From: Njordibacter sp028825405
GTDB taxonomy: Bacteria; Pseudomonadota; Gammaproteobacteria; Pseudomonadales; Balneatricaceae
Assembly: GCF_047730065.1 (NCBI RefSeq)
Contig: NZ_CP159829.1
Span: forward strand, 2,108,001 to 2,172,000
Length of the DNA stretch: 64,000 bases
Direction of reading: 5' to 3'
Positions within the stretch are counted from its first letter, which is position 1. Each line of letters starts with the position of its first letter. The notes under the pieces were generated by a model that was not told the origin of the DNA, did no database searches, and saw only the letters and a program-made list of their open reading frames with translations. The translations under genes and the position numbers were made by a program. Shown one piece after another: positions 8,167 to 18,900 of this stretch.

Positions 8167-10044
8167 TTACTTCAACAAGCTTAAGATATCTTGAGTTGAA
8201 GCGTTGGCCTGAGAAAGCATGGCGGTGCCTGCTTGCTGTAACACTTGGCTCTTCGCTAAGTTGGCCGATTCCGCAGCAAAATCTGCATCAACAATGCGTG
8301 ATCGGGCTGCAGCAGTGTTTTCTGACATACTCATAAGGTTATCTACGGTAATGAACATACGGTTAGATGAAGCACCCAGTACTGCGCGGAAGTCAGACAT
8401 CATTTCTAGCGCGCTATCGACCACCGCAAGGGCCGCTTTGGCGCTGGCGACGTCAGTAACAAGAATATCATCCACACTATTGGCTGCAGACACCGATGAT
8501 GTTTGCACTGCTGCAGTCGCCGCAGCTAAGGCGGTTCCCTCAGCAGCGCCTGTGAAGACTAATTTCCCAGAAGCATCCACCGTTTTGCTAACATAACTGG
8601 CATTGCCATTGACCACTAAAGCACCTAAGGCGTTCAACGTGGTCGCTTGGTTTGTAGTAAACTCTTGGGTGTAGGTTTTAGTACCGATGGTTAAACTCAC
8701 GCGATCTCCAGAAACCAAGGTAATGCCGCTGTAGTCGTAACTTTCTTGTTCAGCGACGCCAGCGACGCCAAGCGTTCCTGCAGCTGCAGCTGAAGCTACG
8801 AGAATATCACTACTAACGCCTGTTTGGAGAACGGCTCCAGCAACGGTTAGATTACCTGTTGTAGCTGTGTCTTCCGTTATGGTAATCACACCGGCTACAT
8901 TACTAGCAGTATAAAGTGATACGTCAGCGTCATCACTGGCATTCCATGCTGCTACATATTCAGCAATGTTTGCTGTGAGAGTCTGGCCGTCAGTGGTAAA
9001 TGTATGGGCGAAAGTCGCCGAACCAGCTGTCATAGTGATCGTATCTGTTGCCTTGATTGCAGCGCCAGAAATAGTCATGACAGCCGTTGCCGGAACAGCT
9101 GCAACCGCCGTCACTGCCGCAACGGTCGATGGCACAGTCACTAACGCAGTCGCAGCTACGCCGGCTATGCCAGTCGTTCCTGCATCTGCAGCTGTAGCTA
9201 CCGCAATAGTACTACTACCACCAACTTGTGCCACAGAACCTGCAGCAGTTAGAGCTCCTGTAGTTGCTGTGTCTTGTGTTATGGTTATCACACCACCTAC
9301 ATTACTAGCAGTATAAGCTGCCACACCTGCGGTAGCGCTGTTATTCCATGCAACCACATACGCCCTAGCGCTGACAGTTTCATCAGCGTTAGCAGTAAAC
9401 GTGTGGGCGAAAGCCTGACCGCTCACTGTCATGGTCATCGTATCATTTGTCTTTACTGCACCAGAAATAGTCATCGTAGCCGTTGCGGGCACAGCTGTAA
9501 CCGCCGTCTGCGTTTTAGTGTTCCAACTTTGGGTGCCAATTTTACTACCTCTCATGTCACCAAGGTTCACTACCACATTATCGCCACTCTTGTGGCCTAC
9601 CTGAAAGGTAAAGCTCTCATTGGTACCATCTAATATTTTTTTGCCGTTAAATGAGGCCTGGTTCACACCACGGTTAAGCTCTTCTTTAAGCTGCACAATT
9701 TCATTGTTGAGCGCTTTTCGGTCCATTGCTGAATAAGTATCGTTGGCCGCCTGCACCGCTAATACGCGAATACGTTGCAATATATTAGAACTTGATTGCA
9801 GCGCACCCTCAGCCGTTTGTGCGAGTGATATTCCATCGTTGGCGTTACGAACAGCCTGGTTTAAGCCTTCAACCTGCGATGTCATACGATTACCAATGGC
9901 CAAGCCTGCAGCATCGTCCATAGAGGAATTGACCCGACTGCCCGAGGACATGCGCTCCATTGACACTTCCATGTCATTGCGCGAACTTGATAAATGTCTC
10001 TGCGTCGTTAATGACGCCGTATTTGTGTTAATGACCATAGCCAT
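8167..10044 (-). CDS. fliC: Flagellin with an enlarged repeat-containing central domain
   Basis: Filament subunit. The conserved D0/D1 N-terminus (residues 1 to about 175; MAMVINTNTASLTTQRHL, RMSSGSRVNSSMDDAAGLAI, VQAANDTYSAMDR) and C-terminus (about 540-625; RSRIVDADFAAESANLAKSQ, ending DILSLLK) are canonical. Between them are two copies of one Ala/Thr/Val-rich module (about 181-291 and 318-428, each with TMTISGA and YTASNV.GVITIT) and a third unrelated module (about 433-511, YTQEFTTNQATTL). The first module also occurs in FlgK and the third in FlgE. It starts 46 bp after flgL with a strong AAAGGAG site. I found no convincing sigma-28 promoter in that gap, so it may be cotranscribed with flgKL or use a promoter inside flgL. 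Confidence 0.95.
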   Translation of the reverse strand: MAMVINTNTASLTTQRHLSSSRNDMEVSMERMSSGSRVNSSMDDAAGLAIGNRMTSQVEGLNQAVRNANDGISLAQTAEGALQSSSNILQRIRVLAVQAANDTYSAMDRKALNNEIVQLKEELNRGVNQASFNGKKILDGTNESFTFQVGHKSGDNVVVNLGDMRGSKIGTQSWNTKTQTAVTAVPATATMTISGAVKTNDTMTMTVSGQAFAHTFTANADETVSARAYVVAWNNSATAGVAAYTASNVGGVITITQDTATTGALTAAGSVAQVGGSSTIAVATAADAGTTGIAGVAATALVTVPSTVAAVTAVAAVPATAVMTISGAAIKATDTITMTAGSATFAHTFTTDGQTLTANIAEYVAAWNASDDADVSLYTASNVAGVITITEDTATTGNLTVAGAVLQTGVSSDILVASAAAAGTLGVAGVAEQESYDYSGITLVSGDRVSLTIGTKTYTQEFTTNQATTLNALGALVVNGNASYVSKTVDASGKLVFTGAAEGTALAAATAAVQTSSVSAANSVDDILVTDVASAKAALAVVDSALEMMSDFRAVLGASSNRMFITVDNLMSMSENTAAARSRIVDADFAAESANLAKSQVLQQAGTAMLSQANASTQDILSLLK

Positions 10045-10090
10045 GTTAACTACTCCTTTCTTTTGCCCCTCTACGAGGGCAGTTTTCCGC

Positions 10091-11017
10091 TTAGCGGATA
10101 TATTTAAATAAGCTTAAATCACTCAATTGAGTGAAGGTTTGTTGCCCTGCCTGTAAAGCCAGAGACTGATTTTTTAATCGAGATGCGGCTTCTATGTAAT
10201 TCAAATCTTCCATGTTGGACTGCAGGATTTTGTAGGTATAATCCTTATCCTCTACGGCATGAGTTAGGGTTTCTAGGCGTTTCATACGAGAGCCAATATT
10301 AGATTGCTGGGCAATAATGTGTTCATGCGCACTGGTCACCTTGTCTATGTTGTTCCGAATAGCATCCCCGTCGTTAGTCACAAGCGCTTCATGCATATTA
10401 TTCAAGCTTGCAAACAAATCAATACGGCTGGTCGTACCTGTGCTGGTGTTTAAATGTTCAACACTGCCAAAAATATCTGCACCTGATATGCCTAATTGCA
10501 TTCTGCGACCATCGTCCACCATCACTTTTAGGGAGTCTGCGCTCCCCGTATAGGTCACTGCACCTGTAGAAGACTCAGAGAACGGTGCTTGGCCTTGGCT
10601 ATATCCAGAGAATAAATAAGCGCCATCAGTACCGCGCATGTTGCCTAAGTCTACTAATGCTCTAATGAGTTCTTTTACTTCTATGGCCATGGTCTTGCGA
10701 TCTGAAGCACTGTATGTGTCGTTAGCACCCTGTAAACTGAGTTCTTTAATGCGTGACACTAGTTCTAATGAGCCAGCCACAGTTGACTCCTGCATCTTTA
10801 AGGTGTCTTCCATACGGTTAAGGTTAGTTAGGTACCGTTGGTTAACATCTATCTGCGATTTAAGATTATTAATCTTGGTTGCCAAAGCCGGATCATCTGA
10901 AGGCTTAAGTAACTTTTTACCAGACGATAGCTGTGCTTGGGTCTCAAACACTTTGGCTTGCTGCTCTCGCATTTGCTGAGAGGCTTGGTTATAAAAACCA
11001 GCTTGAGTTACACGCAT
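10091..11017 (-). CDS. flgL: Flagellar hook-filament junction protein 3
   Basis: Second hook-associated protein, between FlgK and the flagellin filament. It has a flagellin-like N-terminus (MRVTQAGFYNQASQQMREQQ, QLSSGKKLLKPSDDPALATK) and a C-terminal helix ending LNYIEAASRLKNQSLALQAG...LSLFKYI. Residues near 100 (LSLQGANDTYSASDRK) match the junction-protein family. At 308 residues it has no inserted repeat modules, unlike FlgE, FlgK and FliC around it. It is 22 bp from flgK and in the same orientation. Confidence 0.93.
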   Translation of the reverse strand: MRVTQAGFYNQASQQMREQQAKVFETQAQLSSGKKLLKPSDDPALATKINNLKSQIDVNQRYLTNLNRMEDTLKMQESTVAGSLELVSRIKELSLQGANDTYSASDRKTMAIEVKELIRALVDLGNMRGTDGAYLFSGYSQGQAPFSESSTGAVTYTGSADSLKVMVDDGRRMQLGISGADIFGSVEHLNTSTGTTSRIDLFASLNNMHEALVTNDGDAIRNNIDKVTSAHEHIIAQQSNIGSRMKRLETLTHAVEDKDYTYKILQSNMEDLNYIEAASRLKNQSLALQAGQQTFTQLSDLSLFKYIR

Positions 11018-11039
11018 TTCATTTCCTTAGGACACATAA

Positions 11040-14000
11040 TTATCCAATCCCCAGTATGGTGTCAAATAGCTTACTGGCGGTACTAATGACCTGCGCAGAA
11101 GCCTGGTAGGCTTGCTGAAATCTAAGCAGATTAGCTGCTTCCTCATCTAAGCTCACAGCAGATGTTTCGTCACGCTTTGCTTGCGCTTGATCAAAAATAA
11201 TCTGTTGCGCATCTCGGCTTACAGCTGACTGCACTACGCTGTACCCTAGATCACCAATGACGTCTGTATACACTTCGGTAAAGTCACCTCGGCCACTAAA
11301 AATGTCTTTGTTGCCTTGTAGGTCTATGATTTTAAGCAAGTTACGGTTGTCGCCTGCTTGAGCGGAATTTCCGCGTACGCTAAATTTGTCATTAGCTTGC
11401 AAAACGCCATCAAAAGAAACCGTCCAGCCATTGTATTCTATCGTTCCACCAGCAGTGAAAGTGCCACTGGTAAGCTTGGTATTGGTGGTGGTATCGGTTA
11501 GCACATATGTGGAAGCGTCGGCAGCAAACTGAACATCAATGTTTTGGCGTAACTGTTCTCGCACATCGACAGGGGCTACACCAGTTGTTCTTGCAGCAGC
11601 AGCTGTCGCTACCAAAATATCACTACTACCACCAACTCGTGCCACAGAACCTGAAGCAGTTAAAGCTCCTGTTGTTGGGGTGTCTTGAGTTATGGTAATC
11701 ACACCTGCTGAATTACTCGCTGTGTAAAGTGACACGTTAGCATCAGTGCTCGCATTCCATGCTGCTACATAGGCAGCAGTGCTAGTTGTTAGATCGGCGG
11801 TAGCTGCAAATGTGTGAGCCAAAGTCGCTGATCCCACGGTCATAGTTATTGTATCTGTGGCTTTTATTGCAGCGCCAGAAATAGTCATAGTCGCAGTGGC
11901 TGCAGTACCTTCAGAACTGGCCAAACTGCCCCACTGGCCACTGACTTTTGCAGAACCTGTGCCCGTCACAAAAACTAACAGATCTTCTTTAAGACTTCCC
12001 GCCAAGGCGAAGTAGTCTCGTGTATCACCTGAAGTAGGATTAGTGACCGTGACGTTGGCGTCCATGTAGGCATTGCTACCGGTCTGGTTGTTGTAGGTAC
12101 TGTCGTATGCCGCATTTCTACTAAACCCATTGCCAGAGGTCACTAATGAGGTTTGCTCAGAGCTACTTAAAGCACTGCCATAAAGCTGTTTACCTGCGCG
12201 GGTAAATACCTGCATTTGTACAGTGTTATCCACTCCAGCAGTTGTTTCGGCTGCAGTGCCGGTAAGAGCTGTGCCACTCGTCGCAGAGATACCCCCAACC
12301 GTTCCCTTAGTCATCTGTGTCGCACTTCCGGCATCCGCTGTAATTGTAAATGTCGTAGCACCTGTTCCAGCCGCGGTCACCGTTGACCCAGCAGCGCCAG
12401 CGTTTATCGTTGCTGCAAGGTCGGTCAAAGTTTGTGTTGCGGAAGTATTATAGTTCGCTGTATAGGTGGTGCCGCCATAGGTATATGAAACACTACCACC
12501 AGAACCTGTTACTCCTGAGCCACTAATGGTGTATGTATCCACTTCCAGAGCTGCCGCACCACCACTATCAGTGCTATAAAACTGACTGTTTTGGGTATTA
12601 GCTGGGATAACAAAGGCCAGATTATTGCTTGGGGTGAGGGTGGATGCGGCCACTTGGGATATATTATTACGCAATGCAGTGTCCATAGTCGTATCAGCCA
12701 CTGCAGCTGCAGGTTTGACATAACCGTTTAGGATCATGCGCGTACCGCTAGCATTAGCGCTAGCTCTAGTCACAGAAACAGCGCCACCAGATGCAATATT
12801 CGAGTGTTTGGTCACCGAAACCTGCATTGCATCAATGGGGCGTTTAGTCGACGTTAAACTAAAGGTATCCGCATCATTTGGTACCCCAGAAAGAGTCACC
12901 TTGACCCCTCCCATAGTGAGTTCTGTAACCCCAGTCACTGCTTTCTTACTCACAGTGTCGGTTAAGGTCCACAATTTTTTACTGTCTGAATAGGTCAGAT
13001 CCATCGTCAGTCTTTCTATCTTTGCATTGGGCAATGCACTCACGGTAACAAACCCTGTGCCTTTATTAAGCCCCGGTGTCACTGCATAGATATTACCTAC
13101 AGAAAACAGATCACCACCAAAATTGCCTTGGGCATCAATACCCAGCGCGTGGGTATCATTGACTTGGCCCACAAACACTTGAGTTAGGGTATCTAGCTCA
13201 TCTCTCAAAATGGTTAACGAGTTCTGTCTAAATTCTGAAATACCAGCAATGCTTCCACCCACGACCTGACTCACGGCTTGTGGGCTCATGAAAGGATCTA
13301 ACATCAGCACGGCCTTATCTGGGTTAGTTGCACTGCGCTCAATGCCTAAGGTACTGCCTTTATTACCTTGCACAAGGTATTGGCCTGAAGCCACATCTCC
13401 AATGTGAATATCTACCGCACCATTATTTTTTTCCACTGCATGAACGCGCAATAGCTTTGACATATCTAGAATGAGCGTATCCCGTTGATCCAGCAGTTCA
13501 TTGGGCTGTTTATCGATACTATTCACTCGGTTTAGGGAGACGTTGATGCTGGCAAGTTGATCAGCAAACTGGTTAAGCGCGCTCACTTGCCCTGTTAAAT
13601 CACTATAAGAGCTTTCTTCTATGCTAGATAACTGCGTACCCACGGAGGTAAATTGCGCCACTGTGGACTCAGCTGCGTTAAGCATGTTTTGGCGCGCAGC
13701 GACGGACGATGGTGAAAGACTCACTTCTTGCACCGCTGAGAAGAACCCATCTAAGGAGGTCGATAAGCTCAGTTGCTTATCCGCTAAAATATTTTCTAAT
13801 TGAGTCACGTATTCGAGGGTCGCTTGATGTTTAGTCAGTTGTGACTGACTACTTCTCAGGTTCTCCACAACAAAACTATCGTAACTGCGCTGCACGCGCA
13901 CGGCCCTGGCACCGTTACCAATGTTTAAGGAGCCTTCACTGGAAGAAGAGCTCTCTTGTATTTCTAAGCGTTGCCGGCTATAGCCTTCCGTATCTACGTT

Positions 14001-14081
14001 GGCAATATTATTACCCACAGTCGCTAAAGCACGCTGATAAGTGCGTACTCCAGAGATACCTGTTGATAATAAATCGGCCAT
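11040..14081 (-). CDS. flgK: Flagellar hook-associated protein 1, enlarged
   Basis: First hook-filament junction protein. The N-terminus (ADLLSTGISGVRTYQRALAT, VGNNIANVDTEGYSRQR) and C-terminus (AVSLDEEAANLLRFQQAYQA, QVISTASKLFDTILGI) are typical FlgK. At 1013 residues it is nearly twice the usual 450-650. The excess includes a module at about 514-619 shared with FlgE (VDTYTISGSG, TQMTKGTVGG) and another at about 725-837 shared with FliC (ATMTISGAAIKATDTITMT, GVITITQDTPTTGALT). These insertions lie in the surface-exposed middle, leaving the assembly helices intact. A start at 14081 follows a GGAG-like site. Confidence 0.93.
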   Translation of the reverse strand: MADLLSTGISGVRTYQRALATVGNNIANVDTEGYSRQRLEIQESSSSSEGSLNIGNGARAVRVQRSYDSFVVENLRSSQSQLTKHQATLEYVTQLENILADKQLSLSTSLDGFFSAVQEVSLSPSSVAARQNMLNAAESTVAQFTSVGTQLSSIEESSYSDLTGQVSALNQFADQLASINVSLNRVNSIDKQPNELLDQRDTLILDMSKLLRVHAVEKNNGAVDIHIGDVASGQYLVQGNKGSTLGIERSATNPDKAVLMLDPFMSPQAVSQVVGGSIAGISEFRQNSLTILRDELDTLTQVFVGQVNDTHALGIDAQGNFGGDLFSVGNIYAVTPGLNKGTGFVTVSALPNAKIERLTMDLTYSDSKKLWTLTDTVSKKAVTGVTELTMGGVKVTLSGVPNDADTFSLTSTKRPIDAMQVSVTKHSNIASGGAVSVTRASANASGTRMILNGYVKPAAAVADTTMDTALRNNISQVAASTLTPSNNLAFVIPANTQNSQFYSTDSGGAAALEVDTYTISGSGVTGSGGSVSYTYGGTTYTANYNTSATQTLTDLAATINAGAAGSTVTAAGTGATTFTITADAGSATQMTKGTVGGISATSGTALTGTAAETTAGVDNTVQMQVFTRAGKQLYGSALSSSEQTSLVTSGNGFSRNAAYDSTYNNQTGSNAYMDANVTVTNPTSGDTRDYFALAGSLKEDLLVFVTGTGSAKVSGQWGSLASSEGTAATATMTISGAAIKATDTITMTVGSATLAHTFAATADLTTSTAAYVAAWNASTDANVSLYTASNSAGVITITQDTPTTGALTASGSVARVGGSSDILVATAAAARTTGVAPVDVREQLRQNIDVQFAADASTYVLTDTTTNTKLTSGTFTAGGTIEYNGWTVSFDGVLQANDKFSVRGNSAQAGDNRNLLKIIDLQGNKDIFSGRGDFTEVYTDVIGDLGYSVVQSAVSRDAQQIIFDQAQAKRDETSAVSLDEEAANLLRFQQAYQASAQVISTASKLFDTILGIG

Positions 14082-14127
14082 TACTTAGCTCCGTTACCTA
14101 TATTCTATGGTGTTAATTAAAAGGGCT

Positions 14128-14631
14128 TTAGCGCCCATTATTAGTCTTCAGCAGCATGGCGGCAGGATCTTGCCGCTTTATATCAAAGGCTGGCTGCCGA
14201 AAAACTGGCAATTCGAGCCCTGCACCTTTACCGCTTGCAAGAGGCATGCCAGATATTAGTGATTGCACATCAAAGGCCTGGTTTTCGCTTCGAAGCTTTA
14301 ACAGCTGCTCTGCTGGCATGGCCATACCCTGGCTCTCAAACTGCTTCTTAATGACATTGGCTATGCCAAAATCACCGCGCTTGGCCATATCCAGAGACAC
14401 TTGCTTATCGGCCATGTCTTGGTAGGTGCGCACGGCTTGAGAGTCAAACAGGCCTTCCTTAGGAATAGATTTACGCATTTCTGCCAGCATCATCTGTATG
14501 AATAAGGCTTCAAATTGCTGTGCGGTTTCATTTAACGCCGATTTTTGGTCGCGCTGAGCTTGGCTACGCAAGTTGGCCAAACCTTCAAAGTCGTTATAAT
14601 TACTCGCATGCTGTGTCGTGTTTACGCTCAT
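14128..14631 (-). CDS. flgJ: Single-domain rod-binding protein FlgJ
   Basis: Rod-binding protein that caps or scaffolds rod assembly in the periplasm. Residues about 28-110 (LNETAQQFEALFIQMMLAEM, then FDSQAVRTYQDMADKQVSLD) match the FlgJ N-terminal rod-binding domain. The protein ends at 167 residues, so the C-terminal glucosaminidase domain found in Salmonella or Vibrio FlgJ (about 315 residues) is missing; peptidoglycan cleavage would need a separate enzyme. It lies between flgI and flgK in the conserved order. Confidence 0.9.
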   Translation of the reverse strand: MSVNTTQHASNYNDFEGLANLRSQAQRDQKSALNETAQQFEALFIQMMLAEMRKSIPKEGLFDSQAVRTYQDMADKQVSLDMAKRGDFGIANVIKKQFESQGMAMPAEQLLKLRSENQAFDVQSLISGMPLASGKGAGLELPVFRQPAFDIKRQDPAAMLLKTNNGR

Positions 14632-14664
14632 GGGAGGGTCTCTTTTGCAGTTTAAATTGTGTGG

Positions 14665-15801
14665 TTAAATAACAATTAAGTCAGCACGAAGGCTGCCACT
14701 TTGTTTGAGGGCCTGTAAAATAGACACCAAAGCACTGGGAGAGGCTCCTACAGCATTAACCGCGTCAACAATGTCTTGCAGCTCTATGCCTGGGGTAAAC
14801 AAAAACATGTTATTGGTTTCTTCTTCTATACTGACCTCTGCGTTAGCGACTGGCGTTGTTACACCATTGGCAGCTAGAGCGTTGGGCTGACTCACCGTAT
14901 TCTCCGTTTTCACTGTGACCGTAATACCGCCATGGGTTACGGCTGCCGCATCTACTTTTACGTTACGACTAATGACTACTGTACCCGTGCGTGAATTCAC
15001 CACAACTCGGGCTGGTGGTGACGCTGGATCCACTTCCAGGTTTTCGATCATCGATAAAAAGGCAACCCGCTGGTTAATTTCTGCAGGCGCTAAAATGCGT
15101 GTGGAAACAGCGTCTAAAGCACTGGCTGTTCCCGGACCAAAGGTATCGTTGATCGAGTTCGCTAATCGACGATTGGTGGTAAAATCAGAATTTTTTAGGT
15201 TAAGCACAATGTACTCACTGGTAGAGAAAGGGGTTTCAACCATTTTTTCTACGGTGGCCCCAGAGGGAATCCTACCCACTGTCGGAACATTGACAGTTTC
15301 TGTTGTGCCCGCACCACCGGCAGTTGCGCCACTTACGGCAAGGGCCCCTTGGGCCAAGGCATACACTTCACCGTCCACGCCCAAAAGGCGGGACATGATT
15401 AAGCTACCCCCACGCAAACTGGTAGACGCACCAATGGTTGAGATGGTCACATCGATGCGTTGGCCCGGTTTGGCAAAGGCGGGTAAATTGGCTGTGATCA
15501 TCACTGCAGCTACGTTCTTCAATTCCAAAGAGTTACGTGTGCTAGTGCCATCGTAGTCCGTTAACGTATCACTCAGATTCACACCAAAGCGAGCTAACAT
15601 GGATGTCATGCTTTGGCTGGTAAATGACATTTTACCGTCACCTGTGCCATTAAGGCCCACGACTAAACCATAACCAATCAACTGGTTATCACGCACACCC
15701 GCAACTTCAGCGAGGTCTTTGACACGATCAGCATGCGCAAAAGTGGCAACCTGAGCCACCAAAATGGCGGTCAATAGGGTAAAAATACGGCAAATTTTCA
15801 T
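14665..15801 (-). CDS. flgI: Flagellar P-ring protein
   Basis: Periplasmic P-ring subunit around the rod. A Sec signal peptide is at residues 1-24 (MKICRIFTLLTAILVAQVATFAHA), followed by the FlgI signature DRVKDLAEVAGVRDNQLIGYGLVVGL and LARFGVNL. The C-terminus (IVDAVNAVGASPSALVSILQALKQSGSLRADLIVI) is canonical; length is 378. A strong GAAGGAG site precedes the ATG. It is the first gene of its transcript: a sigma-54-type promoter lies just upstream and a terminator separates it from flgE. The expected upstream genes flgF, flgG and flgH are not here. Confidence 0.95.
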   Translation of the reverse strand: MKICRIFTLLTAILVAQVATFAHADRVKDLAEVAGVRDNQLIGYGLVVGLNGTGDGKMSFTSQSMTSMLARFGVNLSDTLTDYDGTSTRNSLELKNVAAVMITANLPAFAKPGQRIDVTISTIGASTSLRGGSLIMSRLLGVDGEVYALAQGALAVSGATAGGAGTTETVNVPTVGRIPSGATVEKMVETPFSTSEYIVLNLKNSDFTTNRRLANSINDTFGPGTASALDAVSTRILAPAEINQRVAFLSMIENLEVDPASPPARVVVNSRTGTVVISRNVKVDAAAVTHGGITVTVKTENTVSQPNALAANGVTTPVANAEVSIEEETNNMFLFTPGIELQDIVDAVNAVGASPSALVSILQALKQSGSLRADLIVI

Positions 15802-15827
15802 TAACTTCTCCTTCTTACTCTAACTGA

Positions 15828-15844
15828 TGCAATATTAATGCCAA
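15828..15844 (-). promoter_or_regulatory. Sigma-54-type promoter of flgIJ(KL)
   Basis: On the minus strand the sequence reads TTGGCATTAATATTGCATC: GG and GC separated by exactly ten bases, matching the -24/-12 consensus TGGCAC-N5-TTGC at nearly all key positions. The GC lies 27 bp from the flgI start codon, giving a short leader that contains the ribosome site. Confidence 0.65.
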
Positions 15845-15931
15845 TTTATCAACTTAACCCAGGCATTAGGGGACATATTGGCTAGAGTGGCCATAAATGA
15901 ATATGAGAACAGACTGGATAAAGGGTAGACC

Positions 15932-15967
15932 AAAAAAAGCCGCTGGGGTTAAGCAGCGGCTTTTTTG
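15932..15967 (-). terminator. Rho-independent terminator of the flgBCDE transcript
   Basis: GCCGCTG / CAGCGGC (15939-15945 and 15954-15960, 8-base loop) followed on the minus strand by seven T. It begins about 10 bp past the flgE stop codon and separates flgE from flgI. A six-T run on the other side means it could also work rightward. Confidence 0.85.
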
Positions 15968-15976
15968 CTTAACAGA

Positions 15977-18900
15977 TTATCCTCTAATATTGATAATCGT
16001 CTGAGTTAAGCTACTTGAGGTCTCAATGGCCTTAGCGTTGGCCTGGAAGTTACGTTGAGCAGTGATTAAGGCCACTAGCTCTTCCGTCAAATCCACGTTG
16101 GCTCGCTCTAGGGCACCACCTTGTATGGCACCAAAGCCATCCGATCCCGCCTCACCTAAGTCAGCTTCACCTGAGTTGGTGGTGGCTTTGAAGTTGGCGT
16201 TACCTACCTGCTTTAAACCGTTCGGGTTAGCAAAGTTGGCCATCATTAACTTACCGAGGGCCACCTGAGTGCCGTTGGTATAGTTGGCTCGCACAACACC
16301 GCCTGAGTCAATGTCCAAGCCGTCTAACTGGCCAGATGGGTATCCATCCTGAGACAAAGACAACACAGAGAACGGAGCAGAGAACTGAGTAGAGAACTTA
16401 CCGTAGTCTACTCCCAAGGTTAACAAGTCAGAACCGTTACTTGGGTCAAACGGAGAGTAAGCCACACCCTCTTTAGGTGAGATCAGCTTACCGTAGGTAT
16501 CAAAAGTCAGCTCACCCTTGTCTAGATAGATGGGTGTCCACTGCGGTGTTGAATCAGGCTTCGCTGTTGTTTGTTTACCCTCTTGGTCAATGTACAACAG
16601 GTTACCCTCAGCATCCGTTGCTTGGGTTACAACTGTCACCTGAGGCACCGTGCCACGGACTTGAGTCGTGGTGTCAAAACCCCAGTTGGAGTGACCGTTG
16701 ATGTTCACCGTAGACGTTGCCCCCACGGTACCCGACGTTACTGTCAACGTTTGACTCGCTTGGTCAAATGCAACTTTAACATTGTTCACCTGACGACCAT
16801 CAGCATGCTGGATTAAATTGATACGGTCCTGGATCGCTGTAGCGAATGTATCTCCTGTGTATGGATTAGGTGGAACAACCACGGTGCCGTCAACGCCGTC
16901 TATGGTCACACTGATACTGTTGTCATTAGTGGTCACAGAGAATGTACCCGTAATGTCCACACCCGCCTTACTGCCAGTTACTTTACCAGCAGTAGCGGAT
17001 AGACCCGTGCCCGCTGCATTTTTAACTTCAGTATTGTAGGTTGCGCCAATGCCCAACAGGTGACTGGTACCGCCAGTGGCAGCGGTGCCTGAGGGCACGC
17101 CCACAACAATCGTGGATGCCTCACCCGTGGTTCCTGATGAGAAGGTGAACTTATGTGCGTCCTTACTGTAAGTGACCAGCAAACCAGTGCGCTGTTGCTT
17201 CGCATCTAAATCGACTAGGCCCGTCGGCACGACTTGGCCACCCTTAAAGACATCACCTACAGCAGAGAAGGTGGCTGTTTCACTGTCTAGGCCAAAGGCT
17301 GAGACTGTGCTTGGCGAGGAAGCCTTAATACTGCCATAGGTAGCGTCTGTTGGCGTGAACGTTAACGATCTAGCTCTAATGTCATAGCCTACCGTCAGGG
17401 GTAGCTGGCTTTGAGTCACATTGTTTGTGTCAATAAAGGTCAAATTATCAAGCTTAGCTTGTACGTTAGCAACCAACTCTGCTCGAGTCATTTCAGTACC
17501 GTCTGGGTTATGCTCGTCAACAACAATCGTTAAATCACTGGTTGTGCCAGCGGCAGTCGTTCCAGTATAGGTAAACGTATGGCCAGTAGTTCCATCAGTA
17601 TCGCCAGATACTGCCATCGTTGGCAGTGCAGTGGCCTTAACCTTGGAGGTGAATACGATGCCATCGTCAACACGCTTGGCTTGGTAGTTGGCCTCACCGG
17701 TATTAATTTGTGCAACCAACTTATCTATGGTGGTCCTGTGGTTAGTGTCAAATGCTTGGGTATAGGCACTGGTATCAGTACCCGAATTAGTTATGGTTAT
17801 GTCACCACCCCTGATTATTTGGTTACTGGTTGCAGTGGAACCAGTAGTTAGGGCAAGGGTCTTTATCTCTGGACCAAAATCCTTGTTGATGTCGTTACCG
17901 TTGGAATCTTGCAGCTCTAGGGTAATCGTTCGATCGGCGATAGATGCAGGCATCTTATAGCTTTTTTCGTCACCAAACTTAGCGTTAAGTTGCAGTGTCA
18001 TTTCTGTAGCAAGCTCGGTACCAGTATAACCTGCGGTGACAGTTCCAACTGCCGGTTTTGGGGGTATATCGATGGTTACGAAGTCACTACCGTCCACAGA
18101 AACACTCACAAAGTTTTTACCATTAAAACCATCAGCACTGCCCTCTTCAAGCCAGTTTGCCGAAGCGGTCGTTCCTACTCCAGGGGTAGTTTCTGCTGGA
18201 GTAGTCACTGTAATAGCAGTAGTAGCATCTGAGAGACTTCCCGTCACGGTGCCTTTAGTCATCTGCGTGTGAGAGCCAGTGTTGGAAGTTATGGTGAAGG
18301 TTGTAGCATTGGTTTTAGCCATCGTCGCCGTCAAATCATTAGCGTTGAATGCTGTTACAAGATCATCAATTGTTCCGGAAGAGTTATAGACATGAGTGTA
18401 GGTTTTATCACCATAGTTAAATACTATTTTTCCTCCAGATCCAACTGCAGAATTCAGGACGTAGGTATCTACTTCTTTTGTGCCACCGGTTGTAACTATG
18501 GCAGTGCTAGCGGCTGTAAGCCCGGTAACACCGATGGCAGGTAAAGCTGCGCTGGTGTAGGAGGTTATCTGAATTTTACCGTCTACCCGAGCAGCCTTAA
18601 ATGCAGTTTCGCCCAAATTTATCGTGGCAACCAGAGCGTCTAGGGTAGCCTTATGGCTGGTAATAAATTCCTGCGAGTAACTGGCTTGATCACCATCGCT
18701 ATCCCGAACACCCGTTGTAAACTTTATATTGCCACCGGCAACTATATCTGCTGTCAAGCCAATCGTATTAACTTGTGCCGTAGGCTGCACGATTTGCACT
18801 TTATTGCTGTCTGTAGAACCAAAGTCATGGCCTACGGTAGCACGTGTCATGTAACCGCCCGTGGTGGCGCCAGGAGATGAAGGTACAGTAATTTGCTGGT

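Noticed and set aside
8510..9500. Rightward genes opposite fliC, flgK and flgE
   Set aside because: Long opposite frames there have Ala/Thr/Val-rich shadow composition and no ribosome sites; they reflect the codon bias of the repeat modules.
10063..10097. A fliC promoter or terminator formed by the small hairpins between flgL and fliC
   Set aside because: CCCTC/GAGGG and CCGC/GCGG stems are only 4-5 bp, without a T run, and no sigma-28 -10 element (GCCGATAA-like) is present.
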